In this document: piece after piece, positions 55,433 to 64,000 of the stretch
Position numbering within the stretch: position 1 is the stretch's first letter
How the letters are laid out: every line of letters starts with the position of its first letter
Assembly: GCA_963920525.1 (NCBI GenBank)
Contig: OY986437.1
Coordinates: 34,983,563 to 35,047,562, forward strand
Direction: 5' to 3'
Length of the DNA: 64,000 bases
Source: Dichetophora obliterata
Taxonomy: Eukaryota > Arthropoda > Insecta > Diptera > Sciomyzidae
Position numbers and translations under genes: made by a program
Notes under the pieces: generated by a model
What the model was told of the DNA's origin: nothing
The model's database searches: none
Seen by the model: only the letters and a program-made list of their open reading frames with translations

Positions 55433-56279
55433 CTATTTTTTGACTCTGCGCAAAATGGCCCCAGGAAAAATGGCACCAAAATAAAAAATGGAAAAAGGCC
55501 CCGAATTTGGGATTGCATTTTTCAATATGCAATATTGCCCCATCACATATAACGAAATTTGGCCCCAAACTGAAATGAAAAAAGACCCCAAATTCTTTCT
55601 GACAAAATTTTATTGAGGAATTTATTTGTATGAGGAAAAATATTAAACATATACCTACATTTAATGTATAACTAGTATGTAGTAAGTTAAGTTTAAGTAA
55701 GTTCTTGGAGAACATATCATTCCGGAATCATGTATGGAAGAGCTTTTTTTTTTTTTTAATTTTGACTGCATATTGTGCATTTATGACCATTTTTCTAGGT
55801 TTTTCATATATTAATAAAATGGTTTGCCCTTGTACGGAATATTAAAAACAACATTTCGTACAAGGGCAAATCTTTTTATCATAATGCACTGATCAACTGA
55901 GGCTTGCTTGCTTAACACTCATAATCGACCACTTCTTTTTTTCTAGTTTTTATAAGCTTTTCTTTAACTTGCTTCGTTCGTATGTATTTCTGTATGTATG
56001 TATTTATAAGCTTTTATTTAACTTCCCGGTAGTTCCAGTCTTGAAGAAATCTTAAATGAATCATGTACGATTTTTCTTGATCCTTGACGAAAGATGCTGA
56101 TTAGGCCATACATTTCATTAACGAAAATTTCATATAAATGTTCCAAATTCATGCAAAACGCAATGCAGAAACGTCGGGATTTATCATGCACGAACCCAAA
56201 ATCGAAATATTGAGGAAGTTTCGCTATCGAAAAGTAGACAGTAATATAAAGAAAATACGTCAAGGAATTAAAATCGAAA

Positions 56280-56640
56280 CGTGCGTCTGGACCGGACTCA
56301 ACGTCGTGCGATATATTTGATAGGGAATAAAAATATTTCATCCTCTTTCAACTCTATTGGAAATCGACGAAATGTTGGTTTCGTAATGGCCTGACACCAC
56401 CACACCGCATGTTTTCGAGGTCCACACGGGCATCTGTCCAAGCCCATTCCTTTACCATTGCCTTGATGCCACACAGAACCTCACGTTGTAGTGATAATTC
56501 GTTCTTTAGTCGTACTTTAAAGTTGTGAATTAGTCTCCCTGCGAGCGTGTTTCCCGTCAGTTTTGAGCTGTGCAAATTTAAAACAAATCTGCACCAAAAC
56601 TACTCCATCTTTTCAACCTCTAACTAACTATCAGCCATCT
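56280..56640 (+). pseudogene. LINE reverse-transcriptase ORF, C-terminal fragment (copy B)
   Basis: The same fragment as 52480-52910, here on the plus strand: WTGLNVVRYI, then PPHRMFSRSTRASVQAHSFT, PHRTSRCSDNSFFSRTLKL, a stop where copy A has W, then SPASVFPVSFELCKFKTNL-like sequence. It moved with the TIR element. Confidence 0.65.
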
Positions 56641-56784
56641 TCCAAATCAACACAATGCTCATACACTTATGAGAAACATCACCTGAGCTTTCACTCTACA
56701 AAACAGAAAAAAAAAATATTCCAAATTGTCAAAATCAAACGAATTCGACAGCAATGGCAATGACATTTAAACAGTGGTGTCAAT

Positions 56785-57167
56785 GGCCGCATTCAGCGCA
56801 GGCAACTGTTGTGAACTGTAATGGTAGCACTACCTTAATAAGCCACGCTTTTCTCTGAATGTGTTGCTACTCTACACGTCAGAAATTAGATTTCATTGAA
56901 TTATATATCATTTTTATGAAAATTTAATTCAATTGCAAAGGTTTCTCACTTAAATTTGCTTCGTTCTTTCTATGTTTTTTAATTTAATAGCGTCAGTAGC
57001 AGCATCTGATAGTTAACTGAACAGTTAGGTTCATGTAGCATAGAATTTTTTCGCTCGATTAAATGGCGTCTGCTACCTGATCAGTTTTAGTGAGCGCTAC
57101 CAAAAGTTTACCATTTAACAAATTTTTACACAACAGTTGCCAACTGTTGTCTGCGCTGAATGCGGCC
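56785..57167. mobile_element. MITE with GGCCGCATTCAGCGCA ends
   Basis: GGCCGCATTCAGCGCA at 56785 is mirrored at the right end (ending 57167) and continues into CAACTGTTGT motifs. Copy A lacks it: its empty site reads (as complement) TGTCAATGAATATTT, against TGTCAAT-element-AATGAATATTT here. The duplication is AAT (3 bp) if the TIR begins GGCC, or CAATG (5 bp) if it begins GCCG. No coding capacity. Confidence 0.9.
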
Positions 57168-57479
57168 AATGAATATTTAAATACTATTGAAAATCATCGA
57201 TGTCAGTCCAAAACTATCGATAGTCACGATAGTGTGAAATTTTCGATAGTATCGATAGTTTGCGAACTCTACATTTTAGCCTCTGCGAATTACAATAATC
57301 ATGAATATCTTGAAGTTGTTGTAATAGAGTGGAAAAAGTTAGGCGCTGAGAACCGCTACTTTGCATTACATTTTGTATGAATTTTTGTGCACCTGCACTT
57401 AGCTCATGCAGAAACTTCCTTTAAGAAATCAGCACGAAAAGTTCGTCAATGATACCTCGAACTACTGGGTTGCTTCGTT

Positions 57480-58060
57480 CGTATGTATTGTATGTATGTA
57501 TGTATGTATGTCCTCAAAACTTGCAAGCCATTTTTCTACAACTTATTGGTATCCGATTAATCTGAAATTTAGCATACGTATGTAAGTCCGGTGTCAATAC
57601 AATATTATGATAAAAAAATTTGCCACACCCCTTTTTACCGCCCACAAATCAATAAAAATGCTATATCTCTAAAACTACTGGGCCGATTCAGCTGCAAATT
57701 GGGGTGTAAATTTCTTTTGAGTAGAGGATAGTTAAGGAAAAAAATTTGCCACTCCCCCTTATATCGCCCACAAATCCATAAAAATGCTTTATCTCTAAAA
57801 CTACTTTACCGATTCAGCTGAAATTTTGGCAGTAAATTTCCTTCGAGTAGAGGATAAAAAAGGAAAACATTTGGCCACACCCCCTTTAACCGCCCACAAA
57901 TCAATCAAAATGCTATATCTCCAAATCTACGGGGCTGATTCAGCTAAAATTTTGGCAGTTAATTTCCTTCAAGTAGAGAATGGTTCAGGAAAAAATTGTG
58001 CCACGCCCCCTTTTACCGCCCACAAATCAATAAAAATGCTATATCTCCATAAGTTCTGAA
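57480..58060. repeat. GTAT microsatellite and four tandem units of about 125 bp
   Basis: After a GTATGTATG tract (57481-57510), units beginning GCCACACCCCCTTTTACCGC recur at about 57624, 57748, 57872 and 57999. Each continues ACAAATCAATAAAAATGCTA, TATCTC, GATTCAGCTGAAATTTTGGC and GAGTAGAGGATA. The unit also occurs at 49930-50240. It is a Helitron-associated type of repeat (inference). Confidence 0.85.
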
Positions 58061-58112
58061 AATAAAAGGCGTTAATAATAAACCTTTAAGACTAAAAAGT
58101 AAAAAATAAATA

Positions 58113-58517
58113 AAAAGTAAAATTTTTTTTTTAAAATAAGCTTTTATTTAAAAAGACGTGAACTAAAAAGAAAAAAATAAATTAAAGTGACATTTGTCAT
58201 ATATGTATATAGTAGGTATATTCTAAGTGCAGAAGAACACCTCTCTTGGTTACTCATTATCATAGTATAAGCGTACGTAAATTGATAAGCTCTAAGGACT
58301 TATATAAATTCAGAATTTTTTTAAATACATTTATATATAAAAGCTTAAGGCACTGATATTGTTTAGTAAACCTGTATAGCGGATCGCGTACATCGGTGCC
58401 TCATTATTGCATATTGTACATATATGACAAATGTCACTTAAATTTATTTTTTCCTTTTTAGTTCACGTCTTTTTTATATAAAAGCTTATTTCAAAAAAAA
58501 ATTTTTTACTTTTTTTA
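58113..58517. mobile_element. Foldback MITE, copy 2
   Basis: Related to 25558-26025: AAAAAGTAAAATTTTTTTT, GCTTTTATTTAAAAAGACGT, GAACTAAAAAG and TGACATTTGTCATATATG in one arm, their inverse in the other, and CGGATCGCGTACATCGGTGC in the centre. Confidence 0.8.
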
Positions 58518-58652
58518 TAATGTAGAATTACAATAACAAATAAATACCGTTAAAAATTCCGCTTAACATAACAAATTTTAAGAGAATCTTCAAATTCAAG
58601 AAAAGGAAAAATGACCCCAATACAAATTTAAAATTTGGTGCCTGATTTCAAT

Positions 58653-58872
58653 CAGCCCTATCATGAATAATTTTTCACACGGAATCGGAAAAGGGAGTTT
58701 TAATTTTTAAGATAAAGCTCAAAAAATTTTGGTAATTTTTAATGCAAATTTGTTCGTCAATGGTTAATCAATAAATTTGCATTAAAAATTTCCAAAATGT
58801 TCTTGAGTTTTTTCTTAAAAATGAAAACTCCCTTTTTTGATTCCGCGGGGAAAATTATTCATGATAGGGCTG
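58653..58872. mobile_element. Hairpin MITE, family CAGCCCTATCATG, copy 2
   Basis: A 220-bp near-palindrome with the ends and interior of the copy at 19144-19364 (CAGCCCTATCATGAATAA, CGGAATCGGAAAAGGGAG). Part of the right arm is slightly diverged. Confidence 0.9.
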
Positions 58873-59029
58873 ATTATGAAAAATTGCCCCACACCAAAAA
58901 AGGAAAAATGGCCAAAAAAAAAGAGAAAATATTCCCTCTATATAAAATAGTGTTGTTGTATTCAATATAAAAGGTTGGGCTTTTTTTCAATTTTTATTTT
59001 GGGGCCATTTTGCGCAGAGCCCTATTTTT

Positions 59030-60770
59030 AGCTATATTTTTTCAGAATTATAAAAACTAAAACTGGCACTTAAGTATTTATATTTGTGTTTTCGTTTTTA
59101 TACTCGTATAGGAGTCAAATTAAAAAAAATATTTTATTTCTTTTAAACCATAAAGAAAGAAATCATAAATGCTTCCATTAACAACATTAGGAAGAGATTG
59201 AATTTAAATTTGATGGAAACAATACAAAAGAAAAAAAAAACAAGAAATAACCGTCAAAACAAAAAAAAAATCCACAAAACCTAAAGCGAAAAAGTGATCA
59301 ATAAAAACCATGGACCAAAAAATAAAAGAAAACAATTTTATTCTCATTAGTAGCTGGAGGCGATCATTCAATTCAGATGCTTAACATGGATCACTGCAGC
59401 GATTCGTTTCAATTTATGTGGGGAAGAGAAAAAAAAAAAACACAAACAAAAGCAAAAAAAAAAACAGACAATAGTTAATATAAAACAGAAAACCAAGAAA
59501 TTAAACAAAGCTATCCAAAGAGCGCCAGTTGAGTTGAGGCCAATTTAAGGCCATTAAGCGAAGGAAGTTGGAGCCGTTGTTGTTGTTAATGTTGGTTGGA
59601 GTCCTCAACACTTTGCGCCAAAGCCAACAAGTTGTGTGTTTGTCTGCTGTGGATATTGTTGTTTTTGTTATTTTTGTTTATGCTTTGTTGTTGCTTGATC
59701 AGCATTTATCTGAGCTGTTGCTCCAGTCCACTGAAATGTGAAAAGTTTGTAAATTGATGACGATAGCTCATAAGCAACAACAACAATAACAACAGCAACA
59801 ACGACCACAGCAAACGCGGCAGCACTAATAGCAACATGCTGATCGCGCTGGTCTGGCTGATCTTGTCTCGTTCGGCTGCTAGCAAGTTGGCCAAAAGCAC
59901 AAGCAACAAATGTGGCTATTAGTAATTTATTGATTTGTCTAAATTATATCGTGGTTTTGGCCAAAGCTAGCAGCCAGTTATCTCAGCTTTGTATAACTGA
60001 ACCCCCCGATCGATCGATCGACTATAGTTCGCTCTACTGATCAGCCCCACTCGAGGAAGGTTTTTCTCTTTGTTGCAGAACGAAACGTGCAAATTGTTGA
60101 AGAAAAAAAAAAAACAATCTGTATATTGTATCTCCAAAGCGTAGTGGAACAGCAAAATTAAGTGGAAAAAAGAAAAAGGGGCAACAAAAAATTGAAATCA
60201 ATCCAATCCTTTGGCTTCGTTGTGGTTCAACGAGGCGCGTTGATTGAGTGGCGCTGTTTGTGCTTTATTGTTTTTTTTTCGTTAGCGGATTTATTTTGTT
60301 TCTTTAGCCCCCTCCCCCCTTACATTTTCTAGAGTGTGGATCATTAAGGTTCATGTTAAAAGTGATCTTGTTGTTGTGCTTTTTTTCGTGTTGCCGTTTG
60401 TTGTTGCCGTTGCTTTAGCTGCTGTCGATTCGATTACATGCTGATCTTCGACAGCAACAAGAAGTGAATTTTTATTAATGTGTTTTAAATCACTTAATGG
60501 AGCACACAAGTCTTTAATCAATTCTTGGATAGGCCTTTGTTCTTGTAGTTTTTTTTTCTAAAGCTGTATTACTACACCTTGTATAGCATTCTTAATCGTT
60601 TGACGCTTGACGATAGATTGTGGAATGTTACGTATTTCAATTTGGTGATCAACTGAAATATTTACAATATGCTGAAGCGTATGTATTCTTATCGTGCATC
60701 TTTTAATTGTAGCTTTTTGAGGAAAATATATAGGATATTTTTATATAAACGTATATAAATCATACATCTC
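59030..60770. other. Host-like unique DNA, no gene found
   Basis: It contains CAA/GTT clusters (59575-59690, 59777-59815, 60370-60420), a GATCGATCGATCG run (60007-60020) and A-rich tracts. The open frame at 59706-59909 (minus) is leucine-rich because of the CAA run. No element ends. Confidence 0.45.
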
Positions 60771-60992
60771 GACGCATGGCCATAATTTTGAATAACTGTT
60801 TTTATGATTTCATCAAATTTTTATAATTTAAATGTTTTATTAAAATGAATTAAACAAGAAAAACGCCAATTTTACACACACATGATTTTTGATTATTTTG
60901 GAACTAATTACTTGAAATTGACTCCTTGGAAAACTTTATATGCTACACTGCTTATGATGTTGACTAAAAAATATTTAAATAGGGTGTTGATC

Positions 60993-62568
60993 AGAGAACT
61001 GCACAAGCCTACTTGAAGTTCTAGACTTTTCAAGTCCTTGAAGTCAAGTATGTATCCAAACTTGAAAAAGCAAGCTTTAGCCAGCTTGCAAAAATACCAA
61101 ACAGATACAAGTCATATTCATGCTTGCTCGTTGGCTTGGCTTGTTTAGACTTACTTTGTTGGGCAGAAAGTTGAAAAGCTTAAAACGATCGGCAAAAGCT
61201 TGTAAGCTCGCAAGTATCCAATTAATTGAATTTAAGCAAGTATCCAAAAAATTCAATGAGCTTGTGTAGAGAGAGCTTAAGCGTAATAGGACTTTCAAAG
61301 GTTCTTTGGACTCCTCGGTTGAAAGTTTTAGGGGTAAATGATTTCGGATCTGATGTCAACATTTAAGATGGCAGATAAAATTGCCACCTATATTTTTTTG
61401 TATTTTTGCGAATTCTTGTAATTTTGATATTCTGACTACGGATTTGATATCGATTATGCCACAGTTTTAAAATTTAAGATGGAGGTTAGGGTTGCCACCT
61501 TAATTTTTTTATTTTTAGGAATTCTGGGCTGGCGTGAACTAAAGGGTAAAAATGGGTCGCTGAATCCGAATCCGTTGTCAGAATTTTAAAATTATAAATT
61601 TTTTAATAATAGGGTTGCCACCTAATAATATGTATTTTAAAGAATTTTAAACATCATTTAACAGTGTTAGGGAGTCACTGATTTTGAATCTGAAGTCAGA
61701 ATTTTAAAATTCAAGATGGTGAATAGGGTTGCCACCTTAGTTTTTTGTATTTTTATGAACTCGGGGCTGGAAAAAAATGGTGTACCCAAAATGGGTCGCT
61801 GAATCCGAATCCGTTATCAGAATTAAAAAATTATAAAATTTTGAAATAATAGGGTTGCCACCTAATAATATGTATTTTTAAGAATTTTAAACATCATTTT
61901 ACTTCAGATTCGAAAACAGTGACTCCCTAACAATGTTAAATGATGTAATATAAAAATACATATTATTAGGTGGAAATACTGTGGTAAAAATTAAGGTGGT
62001 AACCCTGACCTCCATCTTAAATTTTAAAACTGTGACATTATATTCGAAATAAAATCCGTTGTCAGAATTTCAAAATAAAAGAATTCGCAAAAATACCCAA
62101 AACATCTAGGTGGCAACTCTATCTGCCATCTTGAATTTTGAATTCTGACATCAGATCCGAAATCATCTACCCCTAAAACTGCCAACCACGGAGTCCACAG
62201 AACCCTTAAAAGTTATAATATGCTTAAGCTTTTTCTATACAAGCTCATTGAATTTTTTGGATACTTGCTTTAATTGGATACTTGCCTTCAATTCCAAGCT
62301 TTTCAAGCTTTTCAATCTTTTTGCCTTCAATTTCAAGCTTTTCAAGCTTTTCAATCTTTTTGCCGAAGGCATCAAGCTTTCCTTTACTTGAAACTTCGTG
62401 CCGTTCGCTTGTAAGCTAGCATACTTGCAAGTCGCAAGCTGTAGTGGGCTTATTTATATTCAATTACAAGCTATACTTTATTCAAAATTATCAAGCTCAA
62501 GCTAGCTTGAACTTGTATTTTAATCAAGTACTTGAAATAGACTACAAGTAGGCTTGTGCAGTTCTCTG
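60993..62568. mobile_element. hAT-type non-autonomous element, exact 8-bp duplication
   Basis: A 24-bp perfect TIR (CAGAGAACTGCACAAGCC then TACTTG) begins at 60993, and its inverse ends at 62568. GTGTTGAT flanks both sides (60985-60992 and 62569-62576). The ends hold many CAAGCTT, GCAAGC and TACTTG motifs, and the middle is an inverted-pair array (61320-62190). No transposase in 1,576 bp. It interrupts the 3' end of the Tc1-like transposase. Confidence 0.92.
61320..62190. repeat. Inverted-pair repeat module, array 3
   Basis: The module of 10700-11870 and 46470-46960: GAATCCGAATCCGTTGTCAG, AATAATAGGGTTGCCACCTA, ACAGTGTTAGGGAGTCACTG and GATGGTGAATAGGGTTGCCA, in both orientations. Confidence 0.85.
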
Positions 62569-62576
62569 GTGTTGAT

Positions 62577-62816
62577 CCTCCCTTTAGCTACAACCTGAAT
62601 CCTCAATGGCATAGAATCAAGTACTTGAAGTACAATAGGCTGTAATTCGTCATTCGAACCGTTTTCTAAAGTAGCGATCAGTTTTGGTTTGCTCCTTGGG
62701 TTGTGGTCAGAAACTTTTCGTTTTATTATGCTCCAGAGGTGCTCTACAGAGTTAAAGCTGCTAAGTTCCGGCCAATAAAGTCGCTGAATTCCGAGTTCGT
62801 CAAACACTTTTTGTAC
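62577..62816 (-). pseudogene. Tc1-like transposase, C-terminal exon
   Basis: From 62816 downward the minus strand reads VQKVFDELGIQRLYWPELSS, FNSVEHLWSIIKRKVSDHNP, then RSKPKLIATLENGSNDELQP, VLDSMPLRIQVVAKG. The catalytic glutamate lies in VEHLW (family pattern DLNPIEHLWxxxKRxV). The frame stays open, but the usual PAQSPDLNP is altered (PELSSFNS) and the 3' end is cut by the hAT MITE. The start is set by a putative acceptor (TTTCTTACTCAGCAG then GTAC). Probably inactive. Confidence 0.75.
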
Positions 62817-62837
62817 CTGCTGAGTAAGAAATACAAA

Positions 62838-63616
62838 TATGGGCACTTCCACAAAAAACTCCACCGTGACCAAAATATTAAAACTAATAATAAACTTATT
62901 ATTTTATGATATTATCTAAGAGAAACATTTTAATTTTATTATTTTAAGACATTTATGTATAAATGCATTTACCATGATGATCAAATCGTCTGCACTATTT
63001 CACAAATGTAGTTTTTCTTTTTTCGTAAGTGTTTAGTAAATGTTTTGTAAACTTTTATGTTTAAGTAAAAATGGAAGCCATTGGCTAAAAATAATGAAAA
63101 GATGGTTGAGGCAGGGAAAGAAAACTATATTACCTTTGTTTTTTAATTACTAAATTACATAATTATTTAACTACCTTATTACTTAATTACCCAATTTAAC
63201 TACAATAGAAATTTAAGAAACGTAACGCTAGTAACGTCACGCCAGTTCAAAAAGCCTTACAAAAAAAAACCAGAGCAGATTTTCAAATGTGATCACTTGG
63301 AAAATAAACTTATGTTATTTCAAATCATTTTTAAAAAAAGTTGTATACAAAAAGTCTTGCCCAATTCAGAGAGTTTTGCAAATTTTGTAATCCAAGTCAA
63401 AAATCACTTCTGTTTTTTGCTGGGTAACGCCAGCATATATTTTTGCTTATATTTTTAAGTCCTAAGGGTCGATTTTTGTCATTGTTCTTACTTTATATAG
63501 TGCTATTTAAAACTACGAAATGGAAAAAGCCATTTTAAAGTTCGACTTTTGCATTCTTTTTTTTTAAATATTTTTTCGTACAAACCGTACGTAACGTCAG
63601 TTTGGAAATGCCCATA
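62838..63616. mobile_element. TIR element with TATGGGCAYTTCC ends, copy 2
   Basis: TATGGGCACTTCCACAAA at 62838 and the inverse of TATGGGCATTTCCAAA ending 63616. It matches 50280-51035 (ACCGTGACCAAAATATTAAA, CATGATGATCAAATCGTCTG, TGGTTGAGGCAG, TTAATTACCCAATTT) and has spaced GTAACG motifs (63222, 63424, 63591) where copy 1 has GAGTTACG. It sits in the probable intron of the Tc1-like gene. Confidence 0.8.
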
Positions 63617-63681
63617 CATAGTATTTATCGCCAGTACATCACAAATAATTTATGAAGCGATCGATCTGAAATATAACTTAC

Positions 63682-63990
63682 TGATTTAGCAAGATGGCAT
63701 GGTGCAGAGTCATCCCAGAAAACAATTAAAGTTGAATGCGCCAAATGCTCTTCAAGTGCTGAAGCTACTCATGCTTGTGGGCATTCATTGTTCCATCCAG
63801 GAATCTTAGCGGACTCTTCATAAAATTTGAAAAACATCCTCATACCAGCAGTCCTTGAGGAAGCATCATCGTTTTGACGAGACTTCTTCTTCTACCAAAT
63901 TTTCATTTTTTCATCACGTGACCTTTGTCTATGACATGTTTCTTGTTTGCAATCCGAACTGTCTTTAACGTCGCAAAAACGTATCACAAT
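63682..63990 (-). pseudogene. Tc1-like transposase, upstream exon (partial)
   Basis: The minus strand reads FYEESAKIPGWNNECPQA, a stop, then VASALEEHLAHSTLIVFWDD and SAPCHLAKS, ending exactly before GTAAGTT (63681-63675), a good splice donor. DDSAPCHLAK holds the second catalytic aspartate of Tc1-type enzymes (pattern QDNAPxHTAK). Joining to VQKVFDEL at 62816 restores the family spacing. Farther upstream similarity is weak and runs off the window. Confidence 0.65.
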
Positions 63991-64000
63991 TCATAATATT

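Larger units (their letters stand above)
56025..57469. mobile_element. TIR element with CCCAGTAGTTC ends, copy B (inverted)
   Basis: CCCGGTAGTTCCAGTCTTGA at 56025 and CGAACTACTGGG ending 57469. It is the reverse complement of copy A (52061-53140) along its length, including the LINE fragment and the TATCGATA motifs. It is longer because a 383-bp MITE sits at 56785-57167; without it, about 1,060 bp against 1,080. Confidence 0.85.
55441..59021. mobile_element. hAT-like element with (G)CTCTGCGCAAAATGG ends, filled with nested elements
   Basis: CTCTGCGCAAAATGGCCCC at 55444-55462 is mirrored at 59001-59019. CTATTTTT occurs directly outside each end (55433-55440, 59022-59029), an 8-bp duplication but A+T-rich. 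The element's own sequence has repeated AAAATGGCCCC/GGGGCC motifs (55456, 55495, 55535, 55562, 58896, 58999). Nested inside are elements at 56025-57469, 57480-58060, 58113-58517 and 58653-58872. Confidence 0.65.
60775..64000 (-). mobile_element. Tc1-like element, minus strand, interrupted twice
   Basis: The transposase runs from the right edge of the window to about 62570 on the minus strand. Its 3' end was cut by a hAT MITE (60993-62568) and seems to resume at 60985. A possible terminal repeat (on the minus strand ATTATGGCCATGCGTCGAGA) lies near 60775-60795. The 5' part is beyond the window. A TIR element sits at 62838-63616 in a probable intron. Confidence 0.6.

Noticed and set aside
57600..58060. 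CRISPR-like or gene-cassette array from evenly spaced 125-bp units
   Set aside because: The intervals are themselves repeated, so it is an ordinary tandem repeat.
59706..59909. Leucine-rich membrane peptide on the minus strand
   Set aside because: The leucine run comes from CAA/CAG triplets; no supporting features.

Overview
The window looks like non-coding nuclear DNA of a higher fly, about two-thirds A+T. I recognise no intact host gene. A tephritid fruit fly is my best guess, by inference: it carries a rosa-like DD41D mariner (that group was first described from Ceratitis), SINE bodies of a type I associate with tephritids, and several fly-type mariner, hAT, Helitron and MITE relics. The only protein-like stretches are decayed transposase pieces, one short LINE fragment present twice, two relics of an arthropod repeat protein I cannot name, and a short fragment resembling ribonucleotide reductase small subunit.

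Layout. 1-4.4 kb: foldback/TIR elements (1-1192, 1207-1887, 2822-3072). 4.4-7.0 kb: a large inverted repeat around a minus-strand SINE and a decayed ORF. 7.0-9.7 kb: a maT-type mariner split by a foldback element, itself split by a rosa-like mariner. 10.5-12.05 kb: a PIF/Harbinger-like element full of inverted-pair repeats. 13.0-14.3 kb: an irritans-type mariner relic split by a second copy of the foldback element, with a 9-bp target duplication. 14.3-15.9 kb: unique, host-like DNA. 16.2-16.8 kb: a TIR element carrying a tRNA-like unit. 17.08-23.51 kb: one old hAT element inflated by nested insertions. 24.97-26.1 kb: a second hAT relic.

26.1-27.4 kb is host-like. 27.5-28.5 kb is a CGGCCG-motif region. 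29.2-33.5 kb holds MITEs, a Helitron with canonical ends and more tRNA-unit copies. 33.8-34.3 kb is a 520-bp hairpin, followed by a 915-bp array of an 11-bp unit. 35.5-37.3 kb is host-like. 38.3-42.6 kb holds TTGCATA arrays, a GAGCGCGCTC-motif hAT-like element and other TIR elements; 43.3 kb has a THAP-like fragment. 45.109-51.482 kb is bounded by Harbinger-like ends with TAA duplications and filled with nested elements. 52.0-53.5 and 56.0-57.5 kb are inverted copies of one TIR element containing a LINE fragment; the second lies in a hAT-like element (55.441-59.021 kb). 59.0-60.8 kb is host-like. 60.8-64.0 kb is a minus-strand Tc1-like relic with a probable intron, interrupted by a hAT MITE and by a TIR element in the intron.

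The sequence therefore records layered transposition; most boundaries rest on terminal inverted repeats and target-site duplications I could read directly. Host-like islands (about 14.3-15.9, 26.1-27.4, 35.5-37.3, 43.5-45.1, 53.5-55.4, 59.0-60.8 kb), with CAA/CAG/GTT runs and no open frames, would suit a long intron or intergenic region. The most unusual structures are TIR elements built from many copies of one short, often palindromic motif, and an inverted-pair repeat module carried by at least two unrelated element types.
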